The notes under the pieces were generated by a model. That model did not search any database and had not been told where the DNA came from. It saw only the letters and a program-made list of their open reading frames with translations. Source: Bdellovibrio sp. NC01 (lineage in GTDB: Bacteria; Bdellovibrionota; Bdellovibrionia; Bdellovibrionales; Bdellovibrionaceae). From it: a stretch of DNA of 64,000 nucleotides. The translations under genes were made by a program, and so were the position numbers. The DNA is taken from NCBI RefSeq assembly GCF_006874625.1, contig NZ_CP030034.1:2666001-2730000 (forward strand), written 5' to 3'. Below are positions 34,261 through 43,261 of the stretch, in pieces (positions within the stretch are counted from its first letter, which is position 1; each line of letters starts with the position of its first letter).

Positions 34261-35907
34261 TTAACGTCTTGTCTCGACACAAGCGAAATTATTCGCTTCG
34301 TCTTTAGATCCCGCACCTTTATAAATCGGCCAGCGAGGATACGGGCACAACGGACGTCCTCTGCCGCTGGTTGATTTATTCATATCTCGCCCAATCAAAA
34401 TTTCTGGACGCTGATTTTTCTCGACCCAATTATCTAACGCTGTCAATGGGTCCCATGAAACTGCGAAACTTCCCCAGCCGTGACCAAATCCAGGGACAAG
34501 ATAAAACTGTACTGCCGCTTGCACTTTTTCTTTACCGAACAATTCGACAAGCTTTTTGTAATAAGCAATTGTGGGATTCGTACTTATCATCGCGTCGGCT
34601 TGCCCGTGCATCAGAATTAATTTTCCACCACGCGCAAAAAACTTTTCAATATGTGGATCTGTAGCTCCCACGATTCCTGAAAGTTCAACGACTCGATCCT
34701 GATATTTACCAGGATGAGCAGGATCAAAATTTAACGCATTAAAATTCGCATCGCGAGTCAACAGAAAGCGAGCCCACTGTGAACCTTGCAAAAATAAATA
34801 TCCATTTTCAATCGTAGGCTGCCCTTGCAACTTCGCCGACGTACCAAAACCACTGTTACCCCTGAAGTCGGCCCCCTCAAGAATATTGTAGCCTTCGTGT
34901 TCACGAATTCCGTTCGCCAGTGAATAAGGCAACTGCAACGATGTATGAATTGTGCGCACACTTGTCAGCTGCGCATCTGATAAACAACCATCCCCCAGAT
35001 CGCCTCCTCCCGTACAGCGCAAGGATTCCAAAGTCGCAGCAGAGATTCGACGACACTCTTCCACATTACTGACTAAACCATCTTCGAGATTATCAAGACG
35101 ATCACACGCCGCGATGACTTTCTTAAAGACCAGATCTTGCTTGGCTGAATTTAAAAAACCACCTTTGCTGTACAGTGCTTTTCCAATACGCAAACCGTTC
35201 ATACGTGTGCCAGTAAAGTTCAAAGCTGGTGCCGAAGAAATCACACCGTCATAATCTTGTGGCCAGCGCTGTAGTACCGTCAAAGCTTCGCGCCCGCCGG
35301 TAGAGGCTCCAGCAAAATACACCTTCGCGGGTTTCATATTAAAATAATTATGAATAATAACTATCGCGACATCGTGAGTTTTCTTAAGGTGTTGATGACC
35401 GAAATTCAGTAAAGCTTCATCGTTTACCGCAAAGCTTGCATCCGTGGAATCACCACTGTGACCCGAATCACCGCCAAAAGTTGCATACCCCAAAGCTAAG
35501 GGGGTAGGTCCTTCAGTGCCAGAAAAACTAATCAGCGAAGTCCCAGATACGACCGTACCGTTGTATCCTCCACCACCCATTTGCAGTGCTTTGTTATTCC
35601 AATTCTCAGGAAGATTTATTTGAAAATGAATGGGCGGCGCTTTCGGGTCCACAGATTTAATTTCGCCAAGCACGCGGCAATAACGACGATCAAAACCGCG
35701 CTCGTCGCGGTCGTTAACGAGGTCCGTTTGTGAAATCACAGCACCTTGGGTCGGTAAAGAAATTTCCTGAGATGAAATTGATAGATTTTTAAGATTTTTG
35801 CAAACAGATGGATCCTGTGCGGGTTTACGACCTAATAAAGTCGTACAACCTACAAGCAAAACGAAAACGGACGCTCCAGAAAAAACGAAAGAGTATTTTG
35901 TCTTCAT
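34261..35907 (-). CDS. tannase/feruloyl esterase family lipoprotein
   Basis: The 548-residue alpha/beta hydrolase starts with a lipoprotein signal ending in LLVGC. It has the family nucleophile motif YFAGASTGGREAL, the acid region LMHGQADAMIS and the catalytic His in VPGFGHGWGSF. Pairs of Cys near the lid suggest the disulfides seen in tannases. The family cleaves ester bonds of phenolic acids. A broader carboxylester role is possible in this organism. No Shine-Dalgarno site is clear upstream of the ATG. Confidence 0.85.
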   Translation of the reverse strand: MKTKYSFVFSGASVFVLLVGCTTLLGRKPAQDPSVCKNLKNLSISSQEISLPTQGAVISQTDLVNDRDERGFDRRYCRVLGEIKSVDPKAPPIHFQINLPENWNNKALQMGGGGYNGTVVSGTSLISFSGTEGPTPLALGYATFGGDSGHSGDSTDASFAVNDEALLNFGHQHLKKTHDVAIVIIHNYFNMKPAKVYFAGASTGGREALTVLQRWPQDYDGVISSAPALNFTGTRMNGLRIGKALYSKGGFLNSAKQDLVFKKVIAACDRLDNLEDGLVSNVEECRRISAATLESLRCTGGGDLGDGCLSDAQLTSVRTIHTSLQLPYSLANGIREHEGYNILEGADFRGNSGFGTSAKLQGQPTIENGYLFLQGSQWARFLLTRDANFNALNFDPAHPGKYQDRVVELSGIVGATDPHIEKFFARGGKLILMHGQADAMISTNPTIAYYKKLVELFGKEKVQAAVQFYLVPGFGHGWGSFAVSWDPLTALDNWVEKNQRPEILIGRDMNKSTSGRGRPLCPYPRWPIYKGAGSKDEANNFACVETRR

Positions 35908-35975
35908 AAAATAAATGATAACAAAATACTCTCGGTTGTCTGCTAGCTTTTAGCGACAAGCTGTGTTTTTGTTGT

Positions 35976-36341
35976 TTAACTCGCCTTCGAAAGATGGGCT
36001 ACATCAAGCGGAGCTTTTGGATCTGGACCAAAACGATTGTCACCTTCATCACCGGCAACGAACGCTAGGTACTGACCATAGATAGGAACAAACATCCACC
36101 AGCCGCTTTTGTTCACGTCATGCATACGACGAACCGTGACTGCAAGACTTGGAAAAAACATTCCTAGATTAAAAACAGCAGAAACAAAATCGGCGTTCTT
36201 TTGTCCCAGCGTCAATGTTGTTGCAACACCAACGACCACTCCGACAATCAAATACCAGAGGTGAAACATCCAAAACTCTTTGCGACGAGCACGCGATTTA
36301 TAATTTGCGAAATCCATAATCACATCTACGAAATAGTCCAC
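35976..36341 (-). CDS. DUF805 membrane protein
   Basis: This DUF805 protein has the opening FVDVIMDFANYKSRARRKEF and MFHLWYLI, then a helix, VRRMHDVNKSGWWMFVP and the tail DEGDNRFGPDPK. It has about four membrane helices. The GTG at 36341 is chosen because GGGAGG lies six bases upstream, which gives 122 residues beginning just before the family homology. A longer frame to 36401 has no such site. The function of DUF805 is unknown. Confidence 0.82.
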   Translation of the reverse strand: MDYFVDVIMDFANYKSRARRKEFWMFHLWYLIVGVVVGVATTLTLGQKNADFVSAVFNLGMFFPSLAVTVRRMHDVNKSGWWMFVPIYGQYLAFVAGDEGDNRFGPDPKAPLDVAHLSKAS

Positions 36342-36609
36342 GAATACCTCCCGAAGCCCTATAAATATTTCTTTGTTTTTATCGGTCAGAAGACTGGTCA
36401 TCTACAGATCATGAAAACAAATTAATATTTATGATGATGTCATCTCAAATTGAGACGCTAACGAAGTGTGTTCCATGTAAGTCTATAAGCTGTTTCAAGA
36501 TTGTTAATATCCAAAACACGCAAAACATTATTCGTACAAGATCCTGACTTGCGTTCTGAAAACCGCGCGTGCTACATGCGTGATGAATTCAAAAACCAAG
36601 GAGCTCCCC

Positions 36610-36936
36610 GTGAAAACAATGATCTTGTCTGCTATCGTACTCATTTCTTCTTCGGCATTCGCCGCTAACAACAAACCTGCAAAACAACCTTGTGCTGATT
36701 TCGCACGCGGTGCTGCTGAAGCTGTTTACCTTGCTGATGCAACTGGCATTCAAGGCCACGAATGGGACAGCCAAGTCACTGCTTATGAAATTCAAAAAGA
36801 CAAATCAGTTGTTGTGACTGTGGCGATCGCTGGCAACAACGATGAAGGTGATCAGTGGGAATCAAAAGTTGAAGTGACAGTTGGTACTGCACCAAGCTGC
36901 CACATCATCGAAATGGGCGAAATCAAATCGAACTAA
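36610..36936 (+). CDS. small exported protein of unknown function
   Basis: The GTG at 36610 has AAGGAG six bases upstream, which makes a 108-residue protein with signal peptide MKTMILSAIVLISSSAFA. The mature part has two Cys (KQPCADFARGAAEA and SCHIIE) and a beta-strand-rich pattern. No family is recognised. The 268 bases upstream contain only short palindromes and no recognised feature. Confidence 0.7.
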   Translation: MKTMILSAIVLISSSAFAANNKPAKQPCADFARGAAEAVYLADATGIQGHEWDSQVTAYEIQKDKSVVVTVAIAGNNDEGDQWESKVEVTVGTAPSCHIIEMGEIKSN

Positions 36937-37061
36937 GAGACCTAATTCAGGTCGTTGTCTAATGCTTAGACAGCGACTTGCCTTCAGAAATAACCTACTG
37001 CCTACTGATGAGCCTCCTTAAGGGAACCACCCTTGCAAAAAAATGCACGTGGAGGCTTTCT

Positions 37062-38216
37062 ATGAGAATCAATAAATTCGCCCTGTCAGCGCTACTTGCA
37101 ATCACTCCCCTTTTGCAATCCCCAGCAGCTTTGGCATTTGAAGCACTCCGCGATCCCGCAAAGTTATGGGAAGCGAAAACTGAAGACGTTAAACGAGTCA
37201 CTACCGCGCGAGTAATTTTGGCGGACTATGAATTGATTCGTAAAGACTTCCCTGAAATTCGTAATCTTTCAAATCAAGAAATCGATCAATGGCTTCTGCG
37301 AAACACTGCTTTTGTTTCGAAAGAGCAAGCCGCACAAGAAGTCGTGAATGATAAAATTCATACCGACGAAACTTCTCGCATGGCCTATCGCCCGCGTGAG
37401 TATCGCCGCGCCCATGTCTTCGTTGCTGATACCGGTGGCCTCATTGACGCTAAAGGTACTGGCGCCGTAGATCCTTCAGGTGGCAGTCATGATAACGGTC
37501 TTGCAACCTTAGGTGATATGATTCGTGAATACACTTACGAAAAACTGATTCATGCTTTGTTCGTTAAAGACGGCCGCTTTGATACTGTCGGCAGTTACGC
37601 AGTGATCGACTATGGCTTTGATATCAAACATCCAGATGGTGGCAGATCACGTGCGGGAACAGTTTTACGCCAAGCTCACACTCGTTATCATGATGGTCCT
37701 ATGGGAATTAGAACTCGCGGTCAATCAACGATGCTGCCGCGTGAACATCAAGTTGAAGTTGAAACATTCCTTCGCCAATTCGGTGTAACAAGTTCGGTGA
37801 AATTTAACGGTTTGGATTTGGTCAATCTGCAAGGCGCACAAAATGGTGCGGTGATTGATTTCGGTTCGTTCCTGACTCAAGAAAAATTCACGAACACGGT
37901 TTCCTTTTTCTATGACAAAAACGGCAGTGCTCGTCCTTCTTCAGCTGATGTGATCATGAAACCGGGCGAAACAAAGTTCATTCAACCGACTCACGATTTG
38001 CAAATTCCATTTAAGATCTGGGGCTACTCACAAACTGGGAAAGCCGATTCAAAATACGACAACCCGTATATTTGGGCGCATGAACTTGCAGAGTCTTTAG
38101 CGAAAGGTCACGCCAGCCGACAAGATGCTGAACAACACGTTCGCAACTTGTTCGATACTGCGGAAGTTCAAAACGTGTTCGCGAGAATTCATCCTTCGTG
38201 TCAGGCATTATTCTAA
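37062..38216 (+). CDS. exported SelO-like protein
   Basis: The ATG at 37062 follows GGAGG and gives a 384-residue protein with a signal peptide ending in ALAFEA. The central part resembles SelO pseudokinases in order and spacing: a KGTG segment, LGDMIREYTYEKLIHALF (compare IRE...SEAMH), a GTVLRQAHTRYH stretch like GAMLMRVAPSH, and GAVIDFGSF like the metal-binding DYGPF. SelO transfers AMP to proteins. If the resemblance is real, this is an exported form. It is shorter than SelO and lacks the typical C-terminal CxxC/U motif. The match is by eye only. Confidence 0.6.
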   Translation: MRINKFALSALLAITPLLQSPAALAFEALRDPAKLWEAKTEDVKRVTTARVILADYELIRKDFPEIRNLSNQEIDQWLLRNTAFVSKEQAAQEVVNDKIHTDETSRMAYRPREYRRAHVFVADTGGLIDAKGTGAVDPSGGSHDNGLATLGDMIREYTYEKLIHALFVKDGRFDTVGSYAVIDYGFDIKHPDGGRSRAGTVLRQAHTRYHDGPMGIRTRGQSTMLPREHQVEVETFLRQFGVTSSVKFNGLDLVNLQGAQNGAVIDFGSFLTQEKFTNTVSFFYDKNGSARPSSADVIMKPGETKFIQPTHDLQIPFKIWGYSQTGKADSKYDNPYIWAHELAESLAKGHASRQDAEQHVRNLFDTAEVQNVFARIHPSCQALF

Positions 38217-38274
38217 TCACCTCAACAAATAAGTTTATGTACTGTGATGGTGCAAGCTGGGTGAACGTCGGCAA

Positions 38275-38763
38275 CTAGCGAATACGGCGCCATTCACCAT
38301 TTATTTTTTGCATTGTAAAACGCGCACGAAGATATTGGCGTACTTCTTTGTCCTGATGAAGGCCTTTGATAAACGCCCAATACTCTTCCGTCGTGTCAGG
38401 AGCTTGCCCTTTCGTCTTTTTATCCAGGATATGTTGAGCTAAATCTACCAGAAAAACTGGATCTAAAGTCGTCGTCACCGTTTCAACCAAAGTATTGCCA
38501 TCCGGAAGCAACATTCTATCTGCAAGCGTGACTTCAGTCATTTCACGAGTCGCCGCCAAGGTGTCCGTTTTAATGTCAGTGATATTTTTATAGCCGCTGG
38601 GCATTTTATCCAACATGAACTCTTCAAGTTGAATCATCGCGATGCTGGTCACCGCATGCTGAAAACGCTTTTCTTGGAAGTATCCGTAGAACTTGTAACC
38701 ACCGAAAGATAAAACGAAAAGTGCACAAACTGCTGCCAGGATCTTTTTATGAAAAGTTGTCAT
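38275..38763 (-). CDS. single-pass membrane-anchored protein
   Basis: This 162-residue product has an N-terminal membrane segment (residues 7-26) and a periplasmic alpha/beta region. The mature part ends in LRARFTMQKINGEWRRIR, which resembles the closing strands of small lumazine-binding-like (SnoaL/NTF2-type) folds with the W-x-I ending. No family is certain. It is convergent with the SelO-like gene, 58 bases from its stop. Confidence 0.65.
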   Translation of the reverse strand: MTTFHKKILAAVCALFVLSFGGYKFYGYFQEKRFQHAVTSIAMIQLEEFMLDKMPSGYKNITDIKTDTLAATREMTEVTLADRMLLPDGNTLVETVTTTLDPVFLVDLAQHILDKKTKGQAPDTTEEYWAFIKGLHQDKEVRQYLRARFTMQKINGEWRRIR

Positions 38764-38945
38764 AAAAAAATATTAGAAGCAGATGTGCACTCTCGCAATC
38801 TTCACCGAAAAATTCCGTTCCATGTGAAATGAATTAACGAAGTTTTGTGGTAAGTCTAGACCTTATCAATTTAGGACTTACAGCTCTCGATTCTCATCTC
38901 GATACAGGACCTTTGTAACTCGAGTCACCACTATATTTGAGTTCT

Positions 38946-38972
38946 TCACTTGTTCCATGAAAGTTCCGATAC
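38946..38972 (+). promoter_or_regulatory. possible sigma28-type promoter of the second chemoreceptor
   Basis: TCAC (38946-38949) and TCCGATAC (38965-38972) lie 15 bases apart, 30 bases before the chemoreceptor ATG, roughly like TAAA-N15-GCCGATAA. The -35 half is a poor match. A seven-pair inverted repeat (GTAAGTC/GACTTAC, 38850-38881) further upstream is of unknown use. Confidence 0.28.
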
Positions 38973-39001
38973 CTTGTTCATCTTAATTCTCGAGGGAACA
39001 C

Positions 39002-40456
39002 ATGGACACACCTGCACAGAACACGAAATTCTTGAAAAGCCTTCAATTCAAAATGATTTTCCTATCCACTTTCGGCCTTGTTATCTTGCTTGGAACATTA
39101 TTGTTTTACGTGTTCCCACTTTACGAGCGTCAGTTCATGGAAAGTCAAAAAGCGGGAGTTAAAGCGTCCATTGAAATCGCTTATGACGTGATTCATCGCT
39201 ATGGTGAAAAAGCGGAAAAAGGCGAAATGACTGTGGAAGAGGCACAAAAGCACACCAAAGACATCATTCGTGCGATCCGTTATAACAAAACGGACTACTT
39301 CTTCGTTTATGACATGAAAGGGATTAGTGTCGTCCATCCGATCAATCCAGATTTTGAAGGTAAAGACCGTTCTGGTGCTAAAGATGCCAGTGGTCGCTTG
39401 AACATCAAAATGATGATGGACATTGCGAACTCTGCTGAAGGAGAAGGCTTTGCCTACTATGACGCCGTCAAAGAAAAAGGCGGACCGTCATTTGATAAAG
39501 TCTCTTATGCGAAAGCTTATAAACCTTGGGGCTGGTTCATTGGCACTGGTGTTTACGTTGACGTCGTTGAAAATACGATTCGCAGTTTTGAGCGCAATAC
39601 ACTTATCGGCTTTGCATGTGTCGTCCTTTTAGTGGCTCTTGCAAATCTATGGTACAGCAACCGCTTCGCTAAAAACATTCGCGGCATTGTTGAAACAGTG
39701 CAAGGTCTTTCAACGCAAGTGACTAATTCTGTGGGCCAACTTTCTCACGCAGGTAAATCATTGTCAGACTCTTCAACAAGTGTGGCAGCGTCTTTAGAAG
39801 AAACAGTGGCTTCGCTTGAAGAAGTCAGCTCTATTATTAAAGTAAACTCAGACAATGCTTCGCAAGCAGCGACGTTGTCGCAGGAATCAAAACACGCGGC
39901 TGAAAACGGTGAAAAAGAAATTGCTCTGCTTATTTCATCAATGAGCGAAATCTCTGAAGCTTCTAAGAAAATCGATCAGATCACTGAAGTTATTGACGAT
40001 ATCGCTTTCCAAACGAATTTGTTGGCCTTGAATGCTGCGGTTGAAGCGGCACGCGCGGGCGAGCAAGGTAAAGGTTTTGCGGTTGTGGCAGATGCTGTTC
40101 GTACGCTGGCGCAAAGATCTGCTTCTGCGGCAAAAGATATCAGCGGTCTTATTAAGGACAGTGTTCACAAGATTGATCGTGGTGCCGAGCTTGCCGATAA
40201 ATCAAGCGATGTCCTTAAAAATATCTTACGCTCTGTCAATAAGGTCGCGGCTTTAAATGGTGAAATCGCAACTTCAAGCACCGAACAACTTGCAGGTATT
40301 CAGCAAATCAATACGGCGATGAATCAGTTGGATCAAGGTTCGCAATCGAATGCGGCTTCCGCAGAAGAGATTTCTGCTAACGTGGTTGAAATCGCCCGCA
40401 GCACAGAGCAGGTCGATAACCAAGTCATCGTGTTAAACAAGCTGATCGCTGGCTAA
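39002..40456 (+). CDS. methyl-accepting chemotaxis protein with sCache sensor
   Basis: The 484-residue chemoreceptor has a first membrane segment at 19-40. An sCache_2-type periplasmic domain follows, with [20 protein letters not shown] and [19 protein letters not shown] as family landmarks, then a second segment near 200-220. The cytoplasmic hairpin has the tip [31 protein letters not shown]. sCache domains bind small organic acids or similar ligands. A terminator follows. Confidence 0.93.
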   Translation: MDTPAQNTKFLKSLQFKMIFLSTFGLVILLGTLLFYVFPLYERQFMESQKAGVKASIEIAYDVIHRYGEKAEKGEMTVEEAQKHTKDIIRAIRYNKTDYFFVYDMKGISVVHPINPDFEGKDRSGAKDASGRLNIKMMMDIANSAEGEGFAYYDAVKEKGGPSFDKVSYAKAYKPWGWFIGTGVYVDVVENTIRSFERNTLIGFACVVLLVALANLWYSNRFAKNIRGIVETVQGLSTQVTNSVGQLSHAGKSLSDSSTSVAASLEETVASLEEVSSIIKVNSDNASQAATLSQESKHAAENGEKEIALLISSMSEISEASKKIDQITEVIDDIAFQTNLLALNAAVEAARAGEQGKGFAVVADAVRTLAQRSASAAKDISGLIKDSVHKIDRGAELADKSSDVLKNILRSVNKVAALNGEIATSSTEQLAGIQQINTAMNQLDQGSQSNAASAEEISANVVEIARSTEQVDNQVIVLNKLIAG

Positions 40457-40485
40457 TTAGACCGTCAAACATTTTAGATTTTCGT

Positions 40486-40511
40486 AAAGGGCACAGCAAT
40501 GTGCCCTTTTT
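40486..40511 (+). terminator. intrinsic terminator of the second chemoreceptor gene
   Basis: AAAGGGCAC and GTGCCCTTT pair around AGCAAT and are followed by five T's. Confidence 0.88.
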
Positions 40512-40779
40512 AGTTTGTTTCATAGACACTATTATGAAACACAAAACGTCCATTCCCCTGCTCAGTTGTCCTCGTTGACTCAATTCAAGAAATTATTTTT
40601 GGGCTCATTTACAAAATACTGACAACACATCGTACGTTTTCTTCAAGACATCTTGAGTTGTGTGATGAAATAAAAACTTTTGTGAAAGAAGTGATCAATA
40701 ACTTTCAAATTTCTGTACGGTGTGTGAACAGGACTGAGCGCACGCAATTTTGCCCCATTTTTATTTTCGGATTTCCCAA
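40512..40779. other. gene-free spacer, no feature seen
   Basis: The 371 bases between the chemoreceptor and the next lipoprotein gene hold a terminator and a leader hairpin. Between these, the sequence is AT-rich with no credible coding frame, RNA gene or repeat. Confidence 0.5.
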
Positions 40780-40818
40780 CTAATCTGGTTAACGACAACA
40801 GATTAGGTTTTTTATTTT
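40780..40818 (+). promoter_or_regulatory. terminator-like hairpin in the leader of the lipoprotein gene
   Basis: CTAATCTG (40780-40787) pairs with CAGATTAG (40799-40806), followed at once by GTTTTTTATTTT and then the GGAGGA ribosome site (40819-40824). The gene downstream would be switched off if the hairpin formed, which suggests attenuation. Confidence 0.45.
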
Positions 40819-40827
40819 GGAGGAATA

Positions 40828-41850
40828 ATGAAAAGCACAAAACTACTACTATCACTTTCACTAGTAGGTCTACTCGCAGGATGCGGTAATCAGCTTCAAA
40901 CAGCAGACGGCGCTTCGCAAGAGACAGACTCGTCACAATCAACCACATCAGCACCCGCTCCAGTACAACAAACAGCCGCGCAATCTATGATGAACGACTT
41001 GCAAAGCAGCCTTAAGGCGAAAGCCGCAAACTCTGTCGCAAGTGGTGCTGCACAAAAAGTGACCTTAAGCGGTCTTGGTTTAAGTTCTGATCAAATCCAA
41101 ACTATTCTTGCAAGTGCGGGAATGGCTTTGTCTTCAGCAGGTCTATCTAATAGTAACGATCTTTCAGCCATCATCCCTGCGATCATTCAAGGCGCAAGCT
41201 TGGGTGTCGGCACATTGAATCTTTCCGATCTGACTGCAAAGTCGGGCCTTCTATCATTGATTGGCGACAGCACTTTGAATTCACTCGTAAATTTGTCTAA
41301 TGATTCCGTTTCGACAAATCTGATTGAGTCCGTAGCTAAATCTTTGTTTGCGAATTTGAATTTAGCCGGTGTTGGTTCTGCGAATCAATCAACGGCGGCA
41401 AGCTCCATTATCAATACTCTTCTTGGTAACCTTGCTAATAAAGACTTTGACGTGAGCAGCTTGACGACTGTGATTCAAAGTCTTGCATCTGGTTCAGTTT
41501 TGGGATTGGGGTCACTGGGCAATTCTTCTTCGATCTTGAATACGATTGTTAAAAACTTAGGTTCTGGTTCCTTGACGGGTTTAACTTCTTTGATTGCGAA
41601 CCTTGGTGCAAATAACAATACAACGACAACTCTGCAAAGCTTGATCGCTGCTTTCACAACAGGTTCAAATTCAGGTTTAAGTTCTGTGGTTGCAAAATTG
41701 GGTGGCGGTTCTTCGATCTTGTCGACTCTTTTAAGCAGCTTGATGACTGGTATTACTAATTCAGCTTCGACAAACACGTCGACTTCGACTTCGAATCTTG
41801 TGGGATCAGTCGTTGGCTCATTGCTAACTTCATTCTTGTCTCGTCTCTAA
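40828..41850 (+). CDS. low-complexity lipoprotein rich in Ser/Leu/Asn/Gly
   Basis: The 340-residue product has a classic lipobox (VGLLAGCGNQ) and a Gln/Ser/Thr linker. The remainder is made of Leu/Ser/Asn/Gly segments of roughly 15-20 residues, such as LASGSVLGLGSLGNS and LGSGSLTGLTSLIAN. These could form a beta-helix or amphipathic helices. No family is recognised, and Cys occurs only in the lipobox. It has a strong GGAGGA site. Its leader contains a terminator-like hairpin. Confidence 0.75.
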   Translation: MKSTKLLLSLSLVGLLAGCGNQLQTADGASQETDSSQSTTSAPAPVQQTAAQSMMNDLQSSLKAKAANSVASGAAQKVTLSGLGLSSDQIQTILASAGMALSSAGLSNSNDLSAIIPAIIQGASLGVGTLNLSDLTAKSGLLSLIGDSTLNSLVNLSNDSVSTNLIESVAKSLFANLNLAGVGSANQSTAASSIINTLLGNLANKDFDVSSLTTVIQSLASGSVLGLGSLGNSSSILNTIVKNLGSGSLTGLTSLIANLGANNNTTTTLQSLIAAFTTGSNSGLSSVVAKLGGGSSILSTLLSSLMTGITNSASTNTSTSTSNLVGSVVGSLLTSFLSRL

Positions 41851-41868
41851 TTTGATTGATTTTACCCA

Positions 41869-41900
41869 CGCGAACCTCGGGAGCCTCCCCTTGGTTCGCG
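41869..41900 (+). terminator. weak terminator-like hairpin after the lipoprotein gene
   Basis: CGCGAACC and GGTTCGCG pair around a loop that contains an inner GGGAG/CTCCC pairing. A T-run is only partial after it (CTGTTTACTT). Confidence 0.5.
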
Positions 41901-42076
41901 CTGTTTACTTCTGAATATGAGGCTTCTTGTTAAGACACTCCGTTCTTTCGTCTTTAACTTTTCTTCGGCGCAATATCTTTATAGCTTTTTAGCAGCAAGA
42001 CCTACGCGTTCTACAACATGACTTTTGATGCGAGTAATGTGTGAGCAAAGCACAAGCTGCGCATCAGGAGGATAAT

Positions 42077-42961
42077 ATGTGTTTGTCTTTAATAACTCTG
42101 ATATTTTCATTTATCGCTTCAACAACATTTGCGGCATCAGACCCTACGCCACCCTCGTGGTCGGACTGGAGTTCTCTTGGAGGTATTGCCACCTCTGATC
42201 CCGCTTCGTGTTCTTTGCCTGGGTTTAAGACCATTGTTGTCGTGCGTGGTACTGACATGGCTTTATGGGGACGTCTTTGGGATGGAAACAAATGGTCACC
42301 TTGGACTTCCGTGGGCGGTGTCTTAACGGGCTCTCCGTCTGTTGTGTGTTCGGGCAATTCACGCGTCGATGCTTTCGTGCGCGGCACTGATGGTGCGCTG
42401 TGGACTCGCACTTATAAATCAGGCACATGGACTGATTGGATGTCATTAGGTGGCGGTCTTGCTGCCGATTCAGGCCCCACTGCGGCCTCGTGGTCTTCAT
42501 CAAAGCTGCATGTTTTTGTCAGAGGCACTGACAACGCCCTTTATCACAAATGGTTGAGTGGCGGCACATGGAGTGGATGGGAAAATCTGGGTGGTGTTCT
42601 GACTTCAGATCCAGGTGCAACAGCGTGGTCCAACGGTCGCCTTGATGTGTTTGTGCGCGGAACTGACAACGCTCTTTGGCACAAATGGTTCGATGGCAGT
42701 TGGTCAGGATGGGAATCACTTGGGGGCGTGTTAACGTCTGCACCCGATGTCGCATCATGGGGCTCGGGCCGTTTAGATGTCTTCGTGCGTGGCACCGATA
42801 ATGCCTGCTATCACAAATGGTACAGCGGCGGTTGGTCAGGTTGGGAATCTTTAGGAGGTGTACTGACCTCTGGACCCGGCGCGAGTTCTTCGGCGAAAAA
42901 TCATGTGATGGTTTTTGTGCGCGGGACTGACAACGCTGTCTGGTTCAAAGGATTCAGATAA
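42077..42961 (+). CDS. exported six-bladed beta-propeller lectin-like protein
   Basis: After a signal peptide (CLSLITLIFSFIASTTFA) come six near-identical repeats of about 46 residues. Each has a W-x-x-W-x-S/N-L-G-G turn and a V-R-G-T-D-x-A-L/V-W/Y segment. The first W-motif is at the N terminus and the last VRGTD at the C terminus, so the ring is closed by pairing of the ends. This matches PLL/tectonin-type (DUF346-like) sugar-binding propellers. The ATG at 42077 has AGGAGG upstream. Binding of prey or matrix glycans is inferred. Confidence 0.85.
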   Translation: MCLSLITLIFSFIASTTFAASDPTPPSWSDWSSLGGIATSDPASCSLPGFKTIVVVRGTDMALWGRLWDGNKWSPWTSVGGVLTGSPSVVCSGNSRVDAFVRGTDGALWTRTYKSGTWTDWMSLGGGLAADSGPTAASWSSSKLHVFVRGTDNALYHKWLSGGTWSGWENLGGVLTSDPGATAWSNGRLDVFVRGTDNALWHKWFDGSWSGWESLGGVLTSAPDVASWGSGRLDVFVRGTDNACYHKWYSGGWSGWESLGGVLTSGPGASSSAKNHVMVFVRGTDNAVWFKGFR

Positions 42962-42977
42962 TATTCATATTTACTTG

Positions 42978-43005
42978 CGGGCTTTCAGTCTAGATTGAAA
43001 GCCCG
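42978..43005 (+). terminator. hairpin after the propeller gene
   Basis: A ten-pair stem CGGGCTTTCA/TGAAAGCCCG surrounds an eight-base loop. There is no T-run, so termination may be partial. Confidence 0.5.
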
Positions 43006-43069
43006 TCACTAAGTACTTCCCACATTCCTGCTTTCTGCCACTACACTGATGCTTCAGGAGAACACTCGA

Positions 43070-43258
43070 ATGAAGGATCTTTTCTTGGGCTTGAAAGACA
43101 GCATCGTCAACCTGTACAAAAAAATCAAAGCTATGGACGACATGATCTTTAATGGCTTAGATAGCGAATTTTACGAAGAGAAAAAAGAGCACGTCCGCGC
43201 CAAAAGAACCAACAACGTGCGCATCGAAGATCTTCGTCCGCCTAAGCGCGAAGATTAA
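43070..43258 (+). CDS. small charged cytoplasmic protein
   Basis: This 62-residue protein is rich in Lys, Glu, Asp and Arg and ends RPPKRED. No signal or family is recognised. CAGGAGAACACTCGA precedes the ATG at 43070. An in-frame ATG at 43049 lies before that site and is less likely. It is convergent with the dipeptidase gene, three bases away. Confidence 0.55.
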   Translation: MKDLFLGLKDSIVNLYKKIKAMDDMIFNGLDSEFYEEKKEHVRAKRTNNVRIEDLRPPKRED

Positions 43259-43261
43259 TTT

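Noticed and set aside
41475-41777. Antisense frame in the low-complexity lipoprotein gene
   Set aside because: It is explained by the Leu/Ser repeats read backwards, and there is no ribosome site.
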